A stretch of DNA of 64,000 nucleotides from Astropecten irregularis. Taxonomy: Eukaryota; Echinodermata; Asteroidea; Paxillosida; Astropectinidae. Location: contig OZ020248.1 of the NCBI GenBank assembly GCA_963971285.1, positions 5,208,001-5,272,000 on the forward strand, read 5' to 3'. The notes beneath the pieces are model-generated. The model was not told the origin of the DNA, did no database searches, and saw only the letters and a program-made list of their open reading frames with translations. This document shows positions 46,611-58,800 of this stretch, in pieces (positions within the stretch are counted from its first letter, which is position 1; each line of letters opens with the position of its first letter). The translations under genes and the position numbers were made by a program.

Positions 46611-49600
46611 TTACATGTTGAATGCAGTCTCCAGTATGTCCTGGTATTTATTAGCATTCTGACTTGGAGGCTGTAGAAAAGAAATTAAAAAAACATCGCA
46701 TAATTACTTATTCTCATTGCAAAAACATATATCCAAAACAGTTTCTTTCGTTTTTTTCATGAACTACATTTCTACTTTGCAATCAGAGGGAAATTTCAAC
46801 AATCGCAGGACTTATGATGCATAGCAGCCCAACGTAGGATACGATGGGTTATCCGTCGTAACTCGAGTTACGATCGAGCATAGGGCTTCGTGAAAAGACC
46901 CATATGTTGATTACCTGTTAGTAGGCATCAAGATGTTTCTTTGGCAGAGAGTAGCTGTCTGATGGAAAATCATGTGGAAACTCAAAGCTATTGCATCTTG
47001 AATAGCTATTGAATTTTGAAGACTACCTTGACCTGACTGCATGTAAATTGTCTCCTGTCATTTGGAACGTAGGATCTTTACGAAATGAAGCTATAGGCTT
47101 GGGAATTATTTTGCTACCGCCATTTTGTGCCCTCATTGAAATGAAGGGCTTGAGATACATGGCGAAGCTCCAGCCTTTCTTCGGCTTTGTCATTTGTCCC
47201 GATCCCGCCGTTTCATTTAGTGGGTCTGAAATTGTTGTGGGGAAATAAGTCCCATAAAATAAGCCTATACCCTCCAACTTGGGACCCTTCTCAAAGCTCT
47301 GCTCCGGCTCAGGCTCCGGCTTCGTTTCTGTAATCCATATGCTGAAAATATAGGTTGTGTTTTTTTATTGAACCTGAAGCTCTGTTTTCTTTTTCAAACC
47401 AGAGAATTTACTTCCGAACCGCAGCCAAAAGTCTCTATTTTGATACTCGTAATTTAAACATGGATTTACGAAATGTAGCCGGAGGTGAGCTTTGAGATAC
47501 TATAGCCTCAGATTTCGTAAAGGCCCTATATAATCAGGACATAGATGGAATATATTTAGGACACCCTCTAACATCACAATTAAGCCACTTACCGCGAATT
47601 TACAGTCGTCCGGTACCTTGAAGTATTTCTTCTTGTCGCGGAAGCCAGCGATGAGTCCTCCATAGGCAATCGTGATAACTTCAGGCTCTGCAATGGCAAC
47701 AACAGTGATAGATTAACGATCTTAAAGGTAGTATCATACTTTGGTAAGACACCAAAACAGAAATGTTCACAGATTTACGTATAACTTACAGGGTATAAAG
47801 ATGGTAGTGGTAGAAACATACCGTTAAAATGTTTCCGTCTAAAATGGTGTATTTATCCAGAAATTAGTCAAACAAAAACCGAAAATCATTTTGATCTTTT
47901 AAAAGATAAAAAAAGAGAAAAGACTTAAGAAATACTTTGGCTGTTTTTCACTGTTTTCTCAAAAATTGGGCACCGTATGGGACTGACATTTTCACAGATG
48001 ACTGTTACTGTATCTGTCTTGATATTTTGCCCGTGAATCTATATTTCTTTGACAAAAACCAAAGTATGATATTACCTCAGGGTGTAATATCGTAGAATTT
48101 ATCTACTCAACGCTTAAAGGTAATATCATACTTTGGTTTTTGTCAAAGAAATACAGATTCATGGGCAAAAATATCAAATTACAGATACAGTAACAGTCAT
48201 CTGTGAAAATTTCAGTCCCAGTACGGTGCCCACTTTTTGAGAAAACAGTGAAAAACGGCCACGGTATTTCTTAAGTCTTTTCTCTCAGTTTAATTTTGAT
48301 CTTTAAAAGATCGAAAATAATTTTGGTCACTACTTTTACTCTTTTCTGGATAAAAACAGCATTTCAGGCAGAAATATGTTAACGTTATGTTTTTACTATC
48401 ACCATCTTTATACCCTGTAAGTTATAGGTATTAAATCTCTGAAAATGTCTGTTTCGGTATGCTACCAAAGTATAATACTACCTTTAATTCAAATAATATA
48501 CAGATAATGTTCAAAATTATAGGACTGATTTGAGGGGAGAACAGGATTATCGCATACCTTGTGTGAACAGAGCAAAGCTTATGGGTGCACAGCTCTCGTC
48601 TACACTGAAAGTGGCGTTGTGGGTGATACCGCCCGCTACGCCGTTTACTTTCCAGTTGTAGCTCACCAGGGCATCGTTGCCAAGGATACGGTTGCCATCG
48701 TATGCTGCATTATCTGTTACGATATTAAACAAAGAAAATGAACAATCTTCACACGTTTGCCTTCAAGTTCATTCCATTTGAGTTTTCGTGTTATCACATC
48801 AAGTGGCAACCTACTATGACAAATTTGGTCTGTTAAAGGGATGGTACAGAATTGGTAAGACAAAATACACTTCATGATCACAGATTTACATAAAACTTAC
48901 ACAGTATAATGGTGATGATAGGAGAAAACATCCCATGAAATGTTTTTGTCTGAAATGCTATATTCGTTGAGAAATAAATGAAACTATTTTCCGATTGGAA
49001 TAAATCGCTTCGAAGCGTTTTATTCATTCGTTGAAATGTGTGTACATTTCTCTTTACACGGGTTTTCCGTTTTTTCTCGTGACCCAGATGGCTGATTGAC
49101 CTCAAACTTCTACAGGTTTGTTAGTTAAGGTATATGATGGATTATATAATGTGCTTTCACTGTCAGCAACGGTTTTGTCGGAAAACCAGTTCTGTACCAT
49201 CCCTTTAAGGGCAACTATAGTTTCATTAAGGCATTATCATGGTGCATCCATCCTGCATTCGAAGCAGTGCAATCAATCCGATGCTTGGATTCAAAATAGT
49301 CTAGTACCCGTTTTCTCTTTAGAATTGGTGTTATCTTTACGGAAGGATATACAAGGAAGGTGACAAAATGGATGCGCCATAAATAAGCCTCCAACAAATA
49401 TTATGGGCGTTTACGAAACGGAGGCTATGGCTCCGGCTCTTGCTCCGACTCCATTTCGTGAATCCATTAAAAAACAACAGGAATCAAAATAGAGGCTTTT
49501 GCATGTGGTTCGGAAGTTGATTCTCTGGTATGAAAAGGAAAACAGAGTTTCAGCTTCAATGAAAAACCACAACCTATATTTTCAGCATATGGATGACAGA

Positions 49601-52406
49601 GCTGCATGGAGCCTGAGCTTGAGCCAGAGCCTCCGTTTCGTAAACCCCCTAGGCCTTATGTTATGTCACCACATAAAAATGACGGTCACGCTTAGTGTGA
49701 CATCAGCCACACAAAGTATTAATTCTCTTCACCTCAAAAGTCACAACACGACTATACTCACCAGGGATACATTTTGTGGGGAAGCGTGCAGGTATCGTCT
49801 TCTTGATGCAAGTCTCTTTGCCCTTTGCTCCCTGGATTGTGTAGGCCAGACCCTAGTCAAAGGAGGACATTTCAAGCAACCTAAAATGAGCCTCAATCTT
49901 CCACATTCTTTAAGGCCCCTCATCTCATCACAGTGTAACTTAGGGCATGTACAACAAACCAAAACAGAAATGTTCACAGATTTACCTATAACTCTACAGG
50001 ATACAAAGACGGTAATGGTAGAAACATACTGTAAAATGTTTCAACCTGAAATGCTGTATTTATACAGAAATTAGTAAAACAACGACCGAAAATCTTTTTG
50101 ATTTTTTTAGAAGATCAAAAATAAAAGAGAAAATACTGTGGCCGTTTTTCACTGTTTTCTCAAAAAGTTTTAATTTTCACAGATAACTGTTTATACTGTA
50201 TCTGTCTTTATTTTTTTGCCCCTGAATCTGTATTTCTTCGATAAAAACCAAAGTATGATACTACCTTTAAAGGGCATGTACAACAAACCAAAACAGAAAT
50301 GTTCACAGATTTACGTATAACTTTACAGGGTATAAATACGGTAATGGTAGAAACATATTGTGAAAATGTTTCTGCATGAAATGCTGTATTTATCCAGAAA
50401 AGAGTAAAACCAAACACCAAAACATTTTGGCAAGATCAAAATTTATTGAGACAGCTATAAATTCCCACACAATTTGGTGTCATTATTGCAACGGTTTTTC
50501 GTCGTTTTCAACAGTTCCCAATGACTACTTGAGCTGAAAATTTCGCAGGTTTGTTTTTATTCAATGACAAATCGAATAAAGAGCAGCCTGCAACTTCCAA
50601 TGTTGTACATGTCCTTTAGGTGTTGGACAATATTTGTCAATAGAGCTACAAGATACAAGAAGTAAAGTTTTCCGGTTCCCATTAAAGAGGTCTACCTTAA
50701 AGGTAATATCATACTTTGGTTTTTATCAAAGAAATATATAGATTCATGGGCAAATATATCAAGGCAGATACAGTAACAGTCATCTGTGAAAATTTCAGTC
50801 CCACTTTTTGAGAAAACAGTTTAAAACAGCCACATTATTTCTTAAGTCTTTTCTCTTTTATTTTTGATCTTTTAAAAGATCAAAAAGATTTTCGGTCGTT
50901 GTTTGACTCATTTCTAAATGAATACACAATTTAAGGCGGAAAGATTTTAACAGTATGTTTCTACCAGCATCATCTTCATACCCTGTAAGTTATAGGTAAA
51001 TCTGTGAACATTTCTGTTTTGGTCTCTTACCAAAGTATGATAGTACTTAAGGAAGGGGTGAAAAGGATTGGCTACTAAACAGATTGATCGATCGAGTTAT
51101 TGATAGAAATGTCAATTCCATGAACATTTTTTAATGACAATTAAAGGGAGTTAAGCTGTTAAAGCTCAGTTGACAGAGCACCGCTAGGCCTACGGTACGT
51201 ATTCTAGGGTTTGCAGGTTCGAATCCCGCTCCAGTAGCAATTTGTCTTAAATATCGCCTTTCAAAGAGATAGAATCTGGTTGATATATTTACACGATCAT
51301 AGAATTTGACGACCCTTTCTGATGAGGTAGTGCCGTTCTCGTATAGGTCAGAGTAGATGAAGGCTTGAGCATGGTTTGGCTCGTCGTAAGCCCACTCGTA
51401 CTCCTTCTCTACGATGACAGCAGGGCTGCCTGCCTCTTTCACCATGGACTGCATTTCTGGTTTGTCAAAGTAAATGAAGAACCATCACCATGATTTTCAA
51501 TAAAGAATTTTACTTATAAAACTTGGGCAGATTCAGTTCATTGCATTGGATTATATGTCGTTAACGTCCCGTATTTTTATATATCGCAATTAGTTTGTCA
51601 CGACTGAACTTGCGATTGATCTTTCAATTCAATTTAGCGATGCTCGCATAAGGCAAATGATCACGACACAGATCCGAAGGCGGGCGGGGACACCGCAGTA
51701 ATGGCGAACTATCGTGCCGTCTATATGCCGTGCTACTTCCGTGTCGAACTCAAATAATTTGACATTATCAGGTTTAGCATGGCAATAGCGCAGCGTTTAG
51801 CGTGAATATGGCTCGGCAAATATTGAGTTCGGCACGGCAAGCTCTTTGGCTCGACATGGTCTGCCGCGCTATCGGTATTCGGAACGGCAGCACAGGCATG
51901 CACGGCAAAATTAAGTTCGGCATTTAGCGCAACTGCCGTTCTATTGCTGCACTCATTTTGATTTAGTTTCGCGATATGTGACCACTAGTAAGGTCATGAG
52001 GTAGGCCTACATCATGGAGTAATGTGTTCTTATTCCTCCATGGGTACACAAAATGCCAGGTTTTCGGGGGGAAATTTGTCAATCATTCGAATAATAATGA
52101 GTGTTCGTGATTCAATCTAGTAGATCATAGAATATCACCGCACGCAATGCTTCGATCATAGATCCCCGCACGCAATGCTTCGATCTACTGTAGCTTTCAT
52201 GCAGCCCAGGGTACAGGGCTTCCATGCAGCACATTGAAAGTGCAGCACTTTCTATCGCCGAAACAACAATTTCAACTATTCTAATAAGACAACTTACCAG
52301 CGAGGCCTGTCATTTGCTCTACCCAGCAACATGGCTTAGGGACCAATGCACAAACACCGGACACTAAAGCAAAGCACAGAAGTGACATAGTAATACGACA
52401 AGCCAT
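46611..52406 (-). CDS. Divergent ependymin-related secreted protein (EPDR gene E)
   Basis: Coding exons in transcript order: 52406-52298, 51456-51293, 49852-49762, 48713-48558, 47687-47593 and 46670-46611. All introns are GT-AG, with the same phases as the plus-strand genes (1, 0, 1, 1, 0). The product is 224 residues. Exon 1 is short: signal peptide about 1-20 (MACRITMSLLCFALVSGVCA), then KPCC at 24-27 without the Pro-rich linker. Exon 2 has WAYDEPN and an NGT sequon; exon 3 is 91 bp, as in B, C and D, with ETC and KCIP; exon 4 has an NAT sequon and ESCAPI; exon 5 has KKKYFKVPDDC but lacks the GICDP cysteine. The C-terminus is LETAFNM. The architecture and Cys pattern place it in the ependymin-related family, while sequence divergence and opposite strand suggest an older member. 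It is convergent with EPDR D. A plus-strand open frame over 49499-50074 overlaps exon 3 and is not taken as a gene. Confidence 0.9.
46800..46905. repeat. Foldback fragment, EPDR E intron 5
   Basis: Contains GATACGATGGGTTATCCGTC and TAACTCGAGTTACGATCGAG, as in the element at 29281-29418. Confidence 0.55.
47060..47526. repeat. Two foldback-family elements, EPDR E intron 5
   Basis: Positions 47060-47245 match the GGGCCTTTACGAAATGG family (TTTACGAAATGAAGC, GGCTTGAGATACATGGCGA-like core). Positions 47282-47526 are a GAGCCT-family copy ending TTTCGTAAAGGCCC. Confidence 0.55.
47722..48077 (-). mobile_element. TTAA-MITE copy, EPDR E intron 4
   Basis: Reverse copy (sense relative to EPDR E), 35 bp upstream of exon 5 in transcript order. 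The left TTAA is present; the right border is decayed (CCTCAG). Confidence 0.75.
48114..48487 (+). mobile_element. TTAA-MITE copy, EPDR E intron 4
   Basis: Forward copy with TTAA on both sides, about 40 bp from the preceding one and facing the other way, so an intron transcript could fold into a long hairpin. Confidence 0.8.
48833..49208. mobile_element. TTAA-flanked MITE with AGGGATGGTACAGAA ends
   Basis: TTAA borders enclose AGGGATGGTACAGAATTGGT and the inverse ACCAGTTCTGTACCATCCCT. Some interior segments (CACAGATTTACATAAAACTT) resemble the main TTAA-MITE. Confidence 0.75.
49408..49651. repeat. GAGCCT-family foldback, EPDR E intron 3
   Basis: The left end GGGCGTTTACGAAACGGAGG pairs with the right end CCTCCGTTTCGTAAA, with the standard core between. 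Confidence 0.65.
49942..50266 (-). mobile_element. Chimeric MITE: AGGGCATG left end, TTAA-MITE right end
   Basis: The left end (AGGGCATGTACAACAAACC) matches the neighbouring MITE at 50271, while the remainder and right end (CCAAAGTATGATACTACCT) belong to the main TTAA-MITE. The two share the TTAA at 50267-50270. Confidence 0.75.
50271..50615 (-). mobile_element. TTAA-MITE relative with AGGGCATGTACAAC ends
   Basis: Ends AGGGCATGTACAAC and GTTGTACATGTCCT; left border TTAA, right border TTAG. The right half matches the copy at 14352-14655. Confidence 0.75.
50697..51050 (+). mobile_element. TTAA-MITE copy, EPDR E intron 2
   Basis: Forward copy with TTAA at 50697-50700 and 51047-51050. Confidence 0.8.
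51150..51290 (+). repeat. tRNA-derived SINE copy next to EPDR E exon 2
   Basis: A-box-like AAAGCTCAGTTGACAGAGCA and B-box GCAGGTTCGAATCCCGCTCC are followed by the CAGTAGCAATTTGTCTT tail. It lies directly beside the exon 2 donor and is antisense to the gene. Confidence 0.6.
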
Positions 52407-52869
52407 TTTGCCCAGTTTTACAGACAGTTACAGTCACGAATATCTTGCAGGTGTTGTCTACGAACGAACGTCGAGCTAGTATAGTGCACAGTAAAGTACT
52501 ATAAGGACAAGGTCAATATCTAGGTATGAAGAGTAGGCCTACACCGTGTACGGCACAAACACCTTTCCAATAATTAAGTGAAGCGTGGAGAATCACCAAC
52601 CCTGGACGTGTAACCCAACATAGATTTGTGAAGACTTGATTAGAATTTCGAACTATAGAAAAATCCCAACAATGTATCCTTTGTGTGGATTCCATTCAAT
52701 GCAAAAAGTGATCGAGTATTGGCCATTATTTAGCATCAGTTTTACAATACAGTGCTAGTCCATTCCTATATATAGAAAAACGCATGCAATGCATTTTGAC
52801 ATCCACATCTGATCATGCAAAATGGCCGACGTTTTGTTGAGGATTGCAAAATAAAAGTTTCTTTTAAAC
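52407..52869. other. Upstream flank of EPDR E
   Basis: Expected to contain the EPDR E promoter on the minus strand. No strong TATA box or repeat was found before the tandem array begins. Confidence 0.4.
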
Positions 52870-55800
52870 GTTTCTGAGTCTAGCGGTATGGCATCTGCAC
52901 TAGTAAGCACGAGGTCATGGGTTCGAATCACAGCTGGGCTCACAAGCACTGAGTGTGCGGTGCTCGTCCACGTCGATGGGGGGCAAACCTAATTTAAATA
53001 TTATCTACAATTCCTAAATTTGGTTACAATTTTTTTTTTCAAATTTAGATTCGTTTTAAAGCCGATAGGAAGTTATTACGTTTGACAGACAGACGTGCAA
53101 ATAACCGGTGACAAGACATGAGTTCTTTTAATGCCAACATGAGCTGCATGTAAACTATGATCACTAAAACCCACAAAGGTTCAACTATTTCTGTTCATGT
53201 AACTTTGATTTTCGTAAAGTGACCCTTTGGCCAAACTGAGATTGGTATAGGTCACGCGTCTTGACCCCGGACAAAAATTGTCGGCCAAAGTGATGGAATT
53301 TATCCTTATGCTGTGGTTACCTAAAAAGTACAATACACACTGGCATAAGAACAGCTTAAAACGACGTCACATTCATTAGCCAATCAGAGTAGGGAAAGTA
53401 AAAAAACATTTTTACCACACGCTATATGGCCAATCACGTTTATTTCAATGTCCATGCTCTTCCAAGGCCAGCAGGGTTGTAAGGTTTCTGGATTCCGTTG
53501 CGATATTGGATTCGATTCAGCCGGCTAATCCAAGCTATCTCGGTGGCCTAGCGGTATGTCCTCTGCACTAGTAAGCACGGTGTCATGGGTTCGAATCCCA
53601 GCTTGGCCGGCATGTGTTTTGTGTTTTTTTTTCACGTGCACTCACATGCACTGAGTGTGCGGTGCTCGTGCACGTCGGTGGGGGCAAACCTAATTAAAAT
53701 ATTATCTACAATTCCTAAATTTGGTTACAATTTTTTTTTCAAATTTAGATTCGTTTTAAAGCCCATAGGAAGTTATTACGTTTGGCAGACAGACGTGCAA
53801 ATAACCGGTGACATGACATGGGTTTTTATAAGGCCATCATGAGCTGCATGTAAACTATGATCACTGAAACCCACAAAAGTTCAACTATTTTTGTTCATGT
53901 AACTTTGATTTTCCTAAAGTGAACCTTTGGCCAAATTGAGATTGGTATATAGGTCACACGTCTTGACCCCGGACAAAAATTGTCGGCCAAAGTGATGGAA
54001 TTTATCCTTATGCTGTGGTTACCTAAAAAGTACAATACACACTGGCATAAGAACAGCTTAAAACGACGTCACATTCATTAGCCAATCAGAGTAGGGAAAG
54101 TAAAAAAACATTTTTACCACACGCTATATGGCCAATCACGTTTATTTCAATGTCCATGCTCTTCCAAGGCCAGCAGGGTTGTAAGGTTTCTGGATTCCTT
54201 AGCGATATTGGATTCGATTCAGGCGGCTAATCCAAGCTATCTCGGTGGCTTAGCGGTATGGCATCTGCACTAGTAAGCACGGTGTCATGGGTTCGAATCC
54301 CAGCTTGGCCGGCATGTGTTTTGTGTTTTTTTTTCACGTGCACTCACATGCACTGAGTGTGCGGTGCTCGTGCACGTCGGTGGGGGCAAACCTAATTAAA
54401 ATATTATCTACAATTCCTAAATTTGGTTACAATTTTTTTTTCAAATTTAGATTCGTTTTAAAGCCCATAGGAAGTTATTACGTTTGGCAGACAGACGTGC
54501 AAATAACCGGTGACATGACATGGGTTTTTATAAGGCCATCATGAGCTGCATGTAAACTATGATCACTGAAACCCACAAAAGTTCAACTATTTTTGTTCAT
54601 GTAACTTTGATTTTCCTAAAGTGAACCTTTGGCCAAATTGAGATTGGTATATAGGTCACACGTCTTGACCCCGGACAAAAATTGTCGGCCAAAGTGATGG
54701 AATTTATCCTTATGCTGTGGTTACCTAAAAAGTACAATACACACTGGCATAAGAACAGCTTAAAACGACGTCACATTCATTAGCCAATCAGAGTAGGGAA
54801 AGTAAAAAAACATTTTTACCACACGCTATATGGCCAATCACGTTTATTTCAATGTCCAGGCTCTTCCAAGGCCAGCAGGGTTGTAAAGTTTCTGGATTCC
54901 TTAGCGATATTGGATTCGATTCAGGCGGCTAATCCCAGCTATCTCGGTGGCTTAGCGGTATGGCATCTGCACTAGTAAGCACGAGGTCATGGGTTCGAAT
55001 CCCAGCTTGGCCGGCATGTGTTTTGTGTTTTTTTTTCACGTGCACTCACATGCACTGAGTGTGCGGTGCTCGTGCACGTCGGTGGGAGCAAACCTAATTA
55101 AAATATTATCTACAATTCCTAAATTTGGTTACAATTTTTTTTTCAAATTTAGATTCGTTTTAAAGCCCATAGGAAGTTATTACGTTTGGCAGACAGACGT
55201 GCAAATAACCGGTGACATGACATGGGTTTTTATAAGGCCATCATGAGCTGCATGTAAACTATGATCACTGAAACCCACAAAGAGTGTACGTGCGGTGCTC
55301 GTGCACGTCGGTGGGGGCAAACCTAATTAAAATATTAACTACAATTCCTAAATTTGGTTACAATTTTTTTTTCAAATTTAGATTCGTTTTAAAGCAGATA
55401 GGAAGTTATTACGTTTGGCAGACAGACGTGCAAATAACCGGTGACATGACATTGGTTTTTATAAGGCCATTATGAGCTGCATGTAAACTATGATCACTGA
55501 AACCCACAAAGAGTGTACGTGCGGTGCTCGTGCACGTCGGTGGGGGCAAACCTAATTAAAATATTATCTACAATTCCTAAATTTGGTTACAATTTTTTTT
55601 TCAAATTTAGATTCGTTTTAAAGCAGATAGGAAGTTATTACGTTTGGCAGACAGACGTGCAAATAACCGGTGACATGACATGGGTTTTATAAGGCCATCA
55701 TGAGCTGCATGTAAACTATGATCACTGAAACCCACAAAAGTTCAACTATTTTTGTTCATGTAACTTTGATTTTCGTAAAGTGAACCTTTGGCCAAATTGA

Positions 55801-58800
55801 GATTGGTATATAGGTCACACGTCTTGTCCCCGGACAAAAATTGTCGGCCAAAGTGATGGAATTTATCCTTATGCTGTGGTTACCTAAAAAGTACAATACA
55901 CACTGGCATAAGAACAGCTTAAAACGACGTCACATTCATTAGCCAATCAGAGTAGGGAAAATAAAAAAACATTTTTACCACACGCTATATGGCCAATCAC
56001 GTTTATTTCAATGTCCAGGCTCTTCCAAGGCCAGCAGGGTTGTAAGGTTTCTGGATTCCTTATCGATATTGGATTCGATTCAGCCGGCTAATCCAAGCTA
56101 TCTCGGTGGCCTAGCGGTATGGCCTCTGCACTTGTAAGCACGGTGTCATGGGTTCGAATCTCTGCTGGGCAGGCATGTGTTTTTTTTTCACGTCCACTCA
56201 CAAGCACTGAGTGTACGTGCGGTGCTCGTGCACGTCGGTGGGGGCAAACCTAATTAAAATATTATCTACAATTCCTAAATTTGGTTACAATTTTTTTTTC
56301 AAATTTAGATTCGTTTTAAAGCAGATAGGAAGTTATTACGTTTGGCAGACAGACGTGCAAATAACCGGTGACATGACATTGGTTTTTATAAGGCCATCAT
56401 GAGCTGCATGTAAACTATGATCACTGAAACCCACAAAAGTTCAACTATTTCTGTTCATGTAACTTTGATTTTCGTAAAGTGAACCTTTGGCCAAATTGAG
56501 ATTGGTATATAGGTCACACGTCTTGACCCCGGACAAAAATTGTCGGGCAAAGTGATGGAATTTATCCTTATGCTGTGGTTACCTAAAAAGTACAATACAC
56601 ACTGGCATAAGAACAGCTTAAAACGACGTCACATTCATTAGCCAATCAGAGTAGGGAAAGTAAAAAAACATTTTTACCACACGCTATATGGCCAATCACG
56701 TTTATTTCAATGTCCATGCTCTTCCAAGGCCAGCAGGGTTGTAAGGTTTCTGGATTCCGTTGCGATATTGGATTCGATTCAGCCGGCTAATCCAAGCTAT
56801 CTCGGTGGCCTAGCGGTATGTCCTCTGCACTAGTAAGCACGGTGTCATGGGTTCGAATCCCAGCTTGGCCGGCATGTGTTTTGTGTTTTTTTTTCACGTG
56901 CACTCACATGCACTGAGTGTGCGGTGCTCGTGCACGTCGGTGGGGGCAAACCTAATTAAAATATTATCTACAATTCCTAAATTTGGTTACAATTTTTTTT
57001 TCAAATTTAGATTCGTTTTAAAGCAGATAGGAAGTTATTACGTTTGGCAGACAGACGTGCAAATAACCGGTGACATGACATGGGTTTTTATAAGGCCATC
57101 ATGAGCTGCATGTAAACTATGATCACTGAAACCCACAAAAGTTCAACTATTTTTGTTCATGTAACTTTGATTTTCGTAAAGTGAACCTTTGGCCAAATTG
57201 AGATTGGTATATAGGTCACACGTCTTGACCCCGGACAAAAATTGTTGGCCAAAGTGATGGAATTTATCCTTATGCTGTGGTTACCTAAAAAGTACAATAC
57301 ACACTGGCATAAGAACAGCTTAAAACGACGTCACATTCATTAGCCAATCAGAGTAGGGAAAGTAAAAAAACATTTTTACCACACGCTATATGGCCAATCA
57401 CGTTTATTTCAATGTCCAGGCTCTTCCAAGGCCAGCAGGGTTGTAAAGTTTCTGGATTCCTTAGCGATATTGGATTCGATTCAGCCAGCTAATCCCAGCT
57501 ATCTCGGTGGCCTAGCGGTATGGCATCTGCACTAGTAAGCACGAGGTCATGGGTTCGAATCCCAGCTTGGCCGGCATGTGTTTTGTGTTTTTTTTTCACG
57601 TGCACTCACATGCACTGAGTGTGCGGTGCTCGTGCACGTCGGTGGGAGCAAACCTAATTAAAATATTATCTACAATTCCTAAATTTGGTTACAATTTTTT
57701 TTTCAAATTTAGATTCGTTTTAAAGCCCATAGGAAGTTATTACGTTTGGCAGACAGACGTGCAAATAACCGGTGACATGACATGGGTTTTTATAAGGCCA
57801 TCATGAGCTGCATGTAAACTATGATCACTGAAACCCACAAAGAGTGTACGTGCGGTGCTCGTGCACGTCGGTGGGGGCAAACCTAATTAAAATATTAACT
57901 ACAATTCCTAAATTTGGTTACAATTTTTTTTTCAAATTTAGATTCGTTTTAAAGCAGATAGGAAGTTATTACGTTTGGCAGACAGACGTGCAAATTGGTT
58001 TTTATAAGGCCATTATGAGCTGCATGTAAACTATGATCACTGAAACCCACAAAGAGTGTACGTGCGGTGCTCGTGCACGTCGGTGGGGGCAAACCTAATT
58101 AAAATATTATCTACAATTCCTAAATTTGGTTACAATTTTTTTTTCAAATTTAGATTCGTTTTAAAGCAGATAGGAAGTTATTACGTTTGGCAGACAGACG
58201 TGCAAATAACCGGTGACATGACATGGGTTTTATAAGGCCATCATGAGCTGCATGTAAACTATGATCACTGAAACCCACAAAAGTTCAACTATTTTTGTTC
58301 ATGTAACTTTGATTTTCGTAAAGTGAACCTTTGGCCAAATTGAGATTGGTATATAGGTCACACGTCTTGTCCCCGGACAAAAATTGTCGGCCAAAGTGAT
58401 GGAATTTATCCTTATGCTGTGGTTACCTAAAAAGTACAATACACACTGGCATAAGAACAGCTTAAAACGACGTCACATTCATTAGCCAATCAGAGTAGGG
58501 AAAATAAAAAAAACATTTTTACCACACGCTATATGGCCAATCACGTTTATTTCAATGTCCAGGCTCTTCCAAGGCCAGCAGGGTTGTAAGGTTTCTGGAT
58601 TCCTTATCGATATTGGATTCGATTCAGCCGGCTAATCCAAGCTATCTCGGTGGCCTAGCGGTATGGCCTCTGCACTTGTAAGCACGGTGTCATGGGTTCG
58701 AATCTCTGCTGGGCAGGCATGTGTTTTTTTTTCACGTCCACTCACAAGCACTGAGTGTACGTGCGGTGCTCGTGCACGTCGGTGGGGGCAAACCTAATTA

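Noticed and set aside
49499..50074. Plus-strand open frame of 191 codons
   Set aside because: It crosses a GAGCCT foldback, EPDR E exon 3 on the opposite strand and a MITE; no domain is visible.
51590..51960. CGGCA-rich segment in EPDR E intron 1
   Set aside because: Repeated CGGCACGGCAA-like motifs are irregular and I could not define a unit or inverted ends.
53541..53620. Functional tRNA genes in the tandem array
   Set aside because: A and B boxes are present, but the acceptor stem does not pair and the anticodon stem-loop is irregular.
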